Shown here piece by piece: positions 56,931 through 64,000 of a stretch of 64,000 bases of DNA. The stretch comes from Allodiplogaster sudhausi (lineage: Eukaryota; Nematoda; Chromadorea; Rhabditida; Diplogasteridae): positions 1,472,001-1,536,000 of the forward strand of contig CALZFC010000080.1 in assembly GCA_945643635.1 (NCBI GenBank), read 5' to 3'. How positions within the stretch are numbered: position 1 is the first letter of the stretch; the number at the start of each line of letters is the position of its first letter. The position numbers were made by a program, and so were the translations under genes. A model generated the notes under the pieces. It saw only the letters and a list, made by a program, of their open reading frames with translations, was not told the DNA's origin and did not search any database.

Positions 56931-57881
56931 TACTTAGTGTTCCTTTGTCTCTCATGCTCGCACGCTCTCTGTCTGTCAGTCTCACTTTCTCTTTTCCTCT
57001 TTGTCTGTCTCTTTGCCTTTATTGTTCTAACTTCTCGCTATGTTCTCTCTTTATTTATTTTACCATTGTTTTCCCCTCATTGACTTCCTACTACTCTTGC
57101 TCCCTCACTCTCATTCCCTCTCTCTCTCCCTCTCTCTCCTCTCTCTCCTCTCTCCCTCTCTCTCTCCTATCTCCCTCTCTCTCCCACGCTTTCTCTCTCT
57201 CTCTCTCTCTCTCCCTCTCTCTCTCTCTTTGCAGCTACGAAGTCTCTCCCCAGATGTTCGGCTTCATGACTCGCCAGTTGATGAGCTACGCGGGCGGCAA
57301 GGTCGTGCTGGCCCTCGAAGGCGGCTATGACCTGACATCAATCGCCGACGCGGCCGAGGAATGTGTGCGGGTAAGAGAAGGAGAGATACAGTATTCCGGC
57401 TTGCTGTGACTTTTCAGCTGAATTCAAAGCTGTTAGGCAATAAATAATTTGTATGGATAAACATAATAAACGGTCGTCTCAGGTGCTGAGCTCGCAGAGC
57501 ACGGACGAAGCGGGGCAGCTGAGCGCCGAGGCTCTCGAAGGACTCCCTTGCATCGCCGCGCAGGAGACGATTCAGAAAGTCGGCCATTCTCTCTCTTTCT
57601 CTCAATCCATCGCTCTCAGATTATTTATCTCACTCAGCTAACTCACTCATTTCTATCTCTCTGTTTCCCTGCCGATCTCCCTATAAGTCTTCCTCTCTCT
57701 CTCTCTCTTTCTCTCTCTCTCTGTCTCTTTCTCTTTCTCTTTCTCTCTTCAGGTGATTGCCATCCACAAGGGCTACTGGCCTACCCTGACTGCCCTGCAG
57801 GGCATCAACACGAGTGAGCAACAGTGGCAGCTCGTGAATCGCCAATTCGAGAACATGACCGTGACGGGGCGGATGAGCTGA
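42127..57881 (+). CDS. hda-4: Class IIa histone deacetylase (HDAC4/5/7/9 type)
   Basis: 21 exons: 42127-42231, 49753-49822, 49956-50006, 50236-50458, 51685-51794, 51873-51952, 53298-53387, 53539-53654, 53905-54076, 54165-54370, 54458-54555, 54728-54847, 55115-55286, 55446-55590, 55706-55885, 55955-56053, 56100-56240, 56450-56616, 57235-57370, 57483-57578, 57753-57881. All phases agree; product 901 aa. A Gln-rich coiled coil (36-75) starts the regulatory half, then a MEF2-binding-type helix ([13 protein letters not shown], 169-181) and the kinase/14-3-3 site LRKVNSEPN with Ser246. The deacetylase domain (about 490-890) has [17 protein letters not shown] (zinc ligands D680, H682), SAGFD (D771) and EGGYD (Y813). 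Class IIa HDACs repress MEF2 targets and shuttle between nucleus and cytoplasm when phosphorylated. Intron 1 is 7.5 kb; intron 6 uses a GC donor (CAG/GCAAG). Confidence 0.95.
42260..42269 (+). promoter_or_regulatory. MEF2-like site CTATTTTTAA
   Basis: Matches YTAWWWWTAR fully, 28 bp after exon 1 of hda-4. Confidence 0.45.
42711..43592 (+). repeat. CT-rich microsatellite block, hda-4 intron 1
   Basis: Separate CT-rich tracts at about 42711-42780, 42996-43080, 43296-43370 and 43550-43592, with unique sequence between them. Confidence 0.85.
45151..45163. promoter_or_regulatory. NFI-type palindrome TGGCAACTTGCCA
   Basis: TGGC-N5-GCCA with one outer consensus base also present (GCCAA); hda-4 intron 1. 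Confidence 0.45.
45620..45643 (+). promoter_or_regulatory. TATA-like pair overlapping a MEF2-like site
   Basis: TATATAAGG at 45620-45628 is followed by TTATAAATAG at 45634-45643. The second is a full MEF2 match on the minus strand (CTATTTATAA). It may be an internal promoter or an enhancer. Confidence 0.4.
45771..45780 (-). promoter_or_regulatory. MEF2-like site CTATTTTTAT
   Basis: Nine of ten consensus bases on the minus strand, preceded by GG as in the other copies. Confidence 0.35.
46040..46826 (+). repeat. CT-rich microsatellite tracts, hda-4 intron 1
   Basis: CT tracts at about 46040-46146, 46420-46460 and 46797-46826. Confidence 0.85.
46911..46920 (+). promoter_or_regulatory. MEF2 site CTATTTTTAG
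   Basis: Perfect match to the MEF2 consensus in hda-4 intron 1, in the context GGCTATTTTTAG. Confidence 0.5.
47219..47727 (+). repeat. CT microsatellites, hda-4 intron 1
   Basis: Long CT runs at 47219-47290 and 47624-47727, the second with interspersed GTCTCT units. Confidence 0.87.
47839..47853. promoter_or_regulatory. NFI palindrome TTGGCAAGTTGCCAA
   Basis: Full TTGGC-N5-GCCAA consensus; second NFI-type site in the same intron. Confidence 0.55.
48064..48073 (+). promoter_or_regulatory. MEF2-like site CTATTTTTGG
   Basis: Nine of ten bases, in the context GGCTATTTTTGG. Confidence 0.35.
48323..48332 (-). promoter_or_regulatory. MEF2-like site CTATTTTTGG
   Basis: Minus-strand copy (CCAAAAATAG on plus) about 250 bp from the previous site, in opposite orientation. 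Confidence 0.35.
48567..48580. promoter_or_regulatory. TAAT palindrome CATTAGCGCTAATG
   Basis: Perfect 14-bp palindrome made of two opposed TAAT homeodomain cores, with a further CATTAG just upstream; hda-4 intron 1. Confidence 0.4.
48866..49283 (+). repeat. CT and GA microsatellites, end of hda-4 intron 1
   Basis: CT run at about 48866-48940 and GA run at 49242-49283. Confidence 0.83.
51045..53531 (+). repeat. CT microsatellites in hda-4 introns 4, 6 and 7
   Basis: Tracts at about 51045-51132 (intron 4), 52233-52290, 52508-52537, 52660-52706 and 52876-52938 (intron 6), and 53471-53531 (intron 7). Introns 4 and 6 also hold over 1 kb each of unique AT-rich sequence with no exon that I can support. 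Confidence 0.83.
54562..54930 (+). repeat. GA microsatellites in hda-4 introns 11 and 12
   Basis: GA-rich tracts at 54562-54614 and 54848-54930 flank exon 12. Their open frames are chance readings. Confidence 0.83.
56617..57234 (+). repeat. CT-rich intron 18 with a 273-bp tandem duplication
   Basis: The segment starting TGTTCCTTTGTCTCTC at 56665 recurs at 56938 and stays similar through the ATGTTCTCTCTTTATTTAT and TTCCTACTACTC parts. CT runs join the copies. It lies wholly between exons 18 and 19 of hda-4. Confidence 0.85.
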
Positions 57882-59717
57882 GTCGCTTAAGCCAAACACT
57901 AATCTCTCTTTATCCTTATCATTAGCCTTAATAAGGCGACTTTCTAATGTTCTAAATGCCGAAATTGACTGCTATCCTCTCTGTCCGCGGGTAATGCTCG
58001 CATCTATTCTGAAGAAATGAAAGCTTTTAATCGATTCGAAAGTCTTAATTCAAAGGCGTTAAAACGGTTGAATTTACTCGTTCGTTTCGCAACGTGGCCA
58101 TCTACCTCTTTCCCTCTTTCCCCCAGCCTCAACTTCTCCCTTTCTAGTGCTACAGTATCCAGAGCATATTATAGAATCAAACGCGTAGTCGAATAGACAG
58201 AAACGAATAATAAGACGGAGAGCACGTGCTACTTATGGATTAGTTTAAGAATGAATTTCCACTTTTTAAAATATTTTATTTTAATATCTCTATAATAACG
58301 GATCTTCTCATGTTGTCTCCCAAGTCTGCCATAAAATTCTAGAGAGATAGGAAGAAAGCTCGAGTGTGAAATGGACATACAATATATGTATACATTTACT
58401 CGTTTTCTTGGTTTCTATCATGTCTTGTCAATCATATCTCTGCGCGCATACAAGGAATGTCCGATACAGTAGTGTCTACCGTATACTACAGTTCTGACTA
58501 CAGTATTCCCTGCAAGTCATCTTTCTAACTTATGAAGTTTTTCCCCTTTATTTTCCGATGTTCATCTTTTTCACCCAATCGCATTTGTGCTGCCATTTGT
58601 TTCTCATTATCCTTCAACAAAATCGCTCGTTTTTTTGTTCGTAAGCCATTTCAGATTTGAATCAACGGAATGTTGCTATCGGATTTCTAATGTAGATATA
58701 AGGAGATATGTATATGTATAACGACAGAAAATTTTTTAATGTGATACACCGTATCATAGTCATTCATACCCATGCTCGCTAGAACACACAAAAACTCTAA
58801 GCGCTAAACGAGTGTATTTATTAATGACTTTATTTTGGATAAGTTGAGTTACTTGTCCTACAATAGTGCTTAAAAGGATTAGAAAGTTGTCAGATATTTG
58901 CATGTAATCTTGACAGTTGCTTGTTCTCGAAAGAATGATAAACGCTTACCGTTCTATATTCATTAACCAGTAATGAATAGTATGTAGATACATACAAGTG
59001 AACGATTTATTTAAAAAAATTAGACAAGGGCATTAATTTATAAAAGGAATCTAATCAGGCACGGGAGAGCATCGGGCGGAGAGAGAGGGATAGCCTCGTG
59101 CGTACAGTACTTGTTACCAACGTAGGCTCACCAACGCAGCATTGTCAAATCGTAACTCTTTGTTCTTTCTGATATGTTGAGAAAACGGAAGAACTAGGAC
59201 AACACTGCTTATTTTTAGGAGAGAAAGAGAGAGAAAGAGAGAGAGAGAGACAGAGAGAGATAGAAAGAGAGAGGGAGACAGAGAGAGACAAAGAGGGCGA
59301 GGTAGTGAGGTTAGATAATAGCGAGCGCTGCTCAATGAGCAGTCGTTAGTAACTTTTGTTTGTTGGTGCAGTCGACGGTAAGGAGAAAAAAAACCCATTA
59401 CAGAATAAGGAGCTGCCAAAAAACAACAATGTCCATAACTCTAGTCTGGAACCGCAGAACCCACCTTTACAAACTCGCCAACTCTTACCAGCATAACGGG
59501 AAAGTCAACGTTCATCCCAAGTACAAAACCTTGTGCGTGCATTGCCAGAACAAATAGTTAAATGCGATTAATTTTATCTTGGAATGCAATTTGAAGTCCA
59601 AAAAAGGGTAATAAATACACGTAAGCAGCATTTCTGAACAGGTAAGGCGTAGGCTATAGACTCGTGGTTTTGAGTAGAGCCAAGAGAAGAGTACACAATA
59701 GACATGAAGGGAACACT
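57882..59717. other. Intergenic between hda-4 and psmd-9 (convergent)
   Basis: 3' flanks of two genes that face each other. It has a GA microsatellite at about 59220-59294 and a lone MEF2-type TTATTTTTAG at 59209-59218. A short frame at 59360-59557 shows no recognisable features. Nothing else is supported. Confidence 0.6.
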
Positions 59718-61070
59718 TTACTTGGAGATGGGAAGGAAGGCGCATCCGAGAGTTCCCGTGTTGGGGGCGGAGCTCCAGCGACGGGGAGTGATCTGAAGGC
59801 GGAGCGGGCGGTGGTTGCGGATCACAGTCACGTTGATGGGCTGCTGAAAAAGAAGATCAATCTGATTCGGGGGAAACTTGGACGACATCTTTGAAGAGTT
59901 CTCTCGGAAGTGTGGAACTGAACAGACATTCTCATTCTGGGCGACAGCTTCGGCCAGCTGCTTCATCTCGCTGAAATTGCCGTGGTGCAATTCGTCGAAT
60001 TGAATCACCTCAACACATTCGATTAAATAGGGCAAACCTAGCGGAATATCGATTCTTCTACCTTCCCCTTTTAGAAATATAAATCAATGTTAATTGTTAC
60101 CTCGAGCTTTTACCCTGGAAGTAAACGGCAAGTAATAGTAATAAAATAAATGAAAACAAATGCGTGTAGATTTGTAGTGGTGTGATGAAAAGAAAGCGTC
60201 GTGACCTGGTCTTCAGTCTTGAGCCCGCCAAGATCTGCGGGCGAGCCGGCCGTAACAGTCGAAATACGCACGAAGGGCTCGTTCGAAGTGCGGTGAACAA
60301 TCTTCAGCAAATAACAACGGGTAAGCATCTCACTAGTAAATGCATTGTATCATTAAAGTAAGAAAGGGAGAACAAAATAAATAAGGGAGAAAAAGCAAAA
60401 TGAATGGAGGCGATTGAATGAAACAGAACCTTCGTCTCCTTCGCCGAATTCATGTTGGCATCGCCACTCTGCGATAGCTCATTCATGGCTTGCGCGATCT
60501 TCTCCGTCAGAGCTTCGCGATCATTGCGAAGGTGGATAATCTTCGAGCTAGAAAGGATTTTGAATTATGACTCTTAACTTGAGAATGTAGCGAAGTCCTC
60601 TTAACCTGAGAATTCAGAGCAAGTCGTTTTCGAAGTCGTTTTTTTTATCATAACTAAATCAAGTCAAAACAAACTCTGAGGTGATATCACTAACGTTTAA
60701 GGACGTAATCGGAATTACAAGTAGTATTCAAAAGAACACCGCAAGAAAGTAGAACGCACCGCGCATGCCGAATGGAGTAGACGTCAATGTCAGCACGAGG
60801 GAAGCCCTCGGCGTCCACAAGCTCCGTCTTCATGTCAGCGCCACACTCAAAGAAGTCACTTTAATAGACAATTATACTATAACCACCTTTGTGTTACCTT
60901 AGATAAATAAATAAACAAAGCAACAAGTGTGGAAAACATCTTACAAACCGGCGTCACAAATAGAAGAAAGAAAAGATACTAACGTGACGAAGGATCTGCT
61001 CTTGCTCGTCGATCTTCTTGTCCAGCTCATCCCTCTCGGCAACGAGTGCCTTGGCCGATGAGAGATCCAT
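59718..61070 (-). CDS. psmd-9: 26S proteasome assembly chaperone PSMD9 (p27), PDZ protein
   Basis: Six exons (minus order): 61070-60984, 60845-60760, 60547-60430, 60301-60206, 60008-59928, 59843-59718. Phases agree and give 197 aa, slightly shorter than the human protein. The N-terminal helical half begins MDLSSAKALVAERDELDKK. It continues through LVDAEGFPRADIDVYSIRHAR, the family's hallmark around human LVDCEGYPRSDVD. The PDZ domain (about 105-180) has VRISTVTAGSPADLGGL, VIQFDELHHGNF and INVTVIR, and the protein ends in TPRRWSSAPNTGTLGCAFLP. PSMD9 binds the base ATPases PSMC3 and PSMC6 during proteasome base assembly. It is head-to-head with tyms-1 across 237 bp. Confidence 0.93.
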
Positions 61071-61307
61071 TCCAGGCAACCACAATCACTTTCACATTCA
61101 GAGAAACAACAGCGAGAGGCAGCAGAAATGTCAGCATGATGACAACGCTAACTAAGCTTGCTCCATTTTACCTACCGTTCCTAAAAAGCGCGAATTTTAT
61201 TTTGAAATTGCGCGCGGGAAAATGATGGGTTCTTCGGGCACTGGGCTCTGCAGAGTGTGTTTTGTAATGGCTCGTTTAATAAAATTTCCCGTTTCTTCTC
61301 AGCCACG
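61071..61307. promoter_or_regulatory. Short divergent promoter of psmd-9 and tyms-1
   Basis: Only 237 bp separate the two start codons. A TTTCTTCTCAG acceptor ending at 61302, five bases before the tyms-1 ATG, looks like a spliced-leader addition site. No TATA box stands out. Confidence 0.5.
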
Positions 61308-63043
<1,736 letters not shown>

Positions 63044-63100
63044 ACAAGCTTATTTTGTTCGTCGTCATGTAAAACTAGCTTTTCATGTTGTCTTATCAAT

Positions 63101-63106
63101 AATAAA
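63101..63106 (+). terminator. Polyadenylation signal AATAAA of tyms-1
   Basis: 58 bp after the tyms-1 stop codon, in an AT-rich 3' UTR. Confidence 0.7.
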
Positions 63107-63329
63107 GCGCAGCTTCTGATCATGTATTGTGTTCCTCAAGATATGCAATGTAGAGTTCACGATCTCTATGAAGCCATCTATCGGTCGAGGAAAAGTATAA
63201 TACGACTGGGTGATAAAAAGAACAGGAGTTGAACTGGCCAGACCAGGCGTTGAACAAATCCGGGCCGTGGTCTAGACTATTTGAAAATCATTTTGTTGGC
63301 AAGAGCGCTTTGTTGGCGCTGAAGTGGAT

Positions 63330-63539
63330 TAGTTTGCGCAGAGTTGGTCTAATGATTATTTTACTTATTTGTCGTGAAGCTTGCTTTGATTTTAACTACT
63401 TGGTTATTACTTCTCTGCTTTCGAAGATTATTTGTAGTTTGCGCAGAGTTGGTCTAATGATTATTTTACTTATTTGTCGTGAAGCTTGCTTTGATTTTAA
63501 CTACTTGGTTATTACTTCTCTGCTTTCGAAGATTATTTG
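63330..63539 (+). repeat. 105-bp tandem duplication
   Basis: Two apparently identical 105-bp copies (63330-63434 and 63435-63539), each starting TAGTTTGCGCAGAGTTGG. They lie between tyms-1 and the next gene, and the frame that runs through both is a by-product. Confidence 0.93.
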
Positions 63540-63678
63540 TAGTTTGTGTTTCTATATAATATGGCTTTCGTTGCCGCCATTCGGCGTGTTGTCTGCAAAG
63601 ACTTTCCATCGTTTTATGATTATACGAATTGCCAAGAAAGGGATTTGAACGTATTTATTTAACATCATCTTTAGATTG

Positions 63679-63893
63679 ATGTACGAATCGGATGAAGATG
63701 GGGCCGACCGGCGAGGCCGAGGAGACAAGTTTGCACGAGAACGCGAGTACGGCGGAGACCGACGAAGGGAGGATGATCGGAGGGGAGGCGGAGGGGGAGG
63801 ATATCGGGGAGGAGGGGCAGATTATACCAACGGAAACAAGAGATACTCTTCTGGAAGAAGGGATGATCATTCGGCGAAAAGGAGTCGATTAGA
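63679..63893 (+). CDS. First exon of an RGG-rich nuclear RNA-binding protein (hnRNP L-like?)
   Basis: The exon encodes 71 complete codons plus two bases, starting MYESDEDGADRRGRG, and ends at a good donor (GA/GTTAGT). It is dominated by Arg, Gly and Asp with a GGGGGGYRGGG stretch and ends in a basic HSAKRSRLE that may act as a nuclear localisation signal. No RRM is reached before the window ends. An acceptor CATCATCTTTAG lies five bases before the ATG, consistent with trans-splicing. In C. elegans psmd-9 and the hnRNP L gene hrpl-1 are, from memory, neighbours, and hnRNP L proteins have a Gly-rich N-terminus with a KR-rich motif; this makes hrpl-1 a reasonable but unproven guess. Confidence 0.5.
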
Positions 63894-64000
63894 GTTAGTG
63901 CTTTTCCGTTTTTAATTTTTATCTTCCGATATACGGAAGCTTGAATAGCTGTTTTCTAAATTGCGTGTATTTTGAACCTTTATTTTGATAGGGAGTTCTA

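Noticed and set aside
59360..59557. 65-codon frame between hda-4 and psmd-9
   Set aside because: No recognisable family, no good start or splice context and an isolated position in convergent 3' flanks.
63229..63648. 139-codon frame after tyms-1
   Set aside because: It spans the 105-bp tandem duplication, which repeats 35 codons exactly; the reading frame is a by-product of the repeat length being a multiple of three.

Overview
The window is nuclear DNA of a nematode, most likely a rhabditid-type chromadorean; the species cannot be fixed from sequence alone. The evidence is a nematode-only srd chemoreceptor gene, many short GT-AG introns (two appear to be GC-AG), a likely spliced-leader acceptor a few bases before an ATG, and nematode-like versions of hda-4, psmd-9 and tyms-1. 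There are no bacterial operons, plasmid functions or CRISPR arrays.

Positions 1 to about 29.0 kb are one tandem array of alanine tRNA genes. The usual unit is about 595 bp. It carries a plus-strand tRNA-Ala(CGC) and a minus-strand tRNA-Ala(AGC) whose 3' ends face each other across about 126 bp, and the next unit follows after a spacer of about 330 bp. I count 45 plus-strand and 54 minus-strand loci (99 in all). One is cut by the window edge, one is split by a transposon and a few are degenerate. Nine extra AGC genes sit in a second module of 148 bp. Higher-order repeats of 1.19, 1.94 and 3.27 kb show repeated local duplication. Three non-autonomous inverted-repeat elements have inserted, and the right border carries an inverted piece of spacer.

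From 29.7 kb on there are ordinary intron-containing genes: an srd-family GPCR (minus, 30.1-32.5 kb), a COP1-type RING/coiled-coil/WD40 E3 ubiquitin ligase (minus, 35.0-40.9 kb, reconstructed at 732 aa), a class IIa histone deacetylase hda-4 (plus, 42.1-57.9 kb, 21 exons, 901 aa), the proteasome assembly chaperone psmd-9 (minus, 59.7-61.1 kb), thymidylate synthase tyms-1 (plus, 61.3-63.0 kb), and the first exon of an RGG-rich nuclear protein that may be the hnRNP L homologue (plus, from 63.7 kb). cop-1 and hda-4 share a divergent 1.2 kb promoter region, and psmd-9 and tyms-1 share one of 0.24 kb. Introns and intergenic DNA of the 30-60 kb region are packed with CT/GA microsatellites.

The most notable points are the giant convergent tRNA-Ala array with a copy whose anticodon has become CCC (glycine); a full COP1 in a nematode; a class IIa HDAC that keeps the catalytic tyrosine replaced by histidine in vertebrates; and a 7.5 kb first intron of that HDAC gene that holds several MEF2-like sites, two NFI palindromes and a homeodomain-type palindrome.
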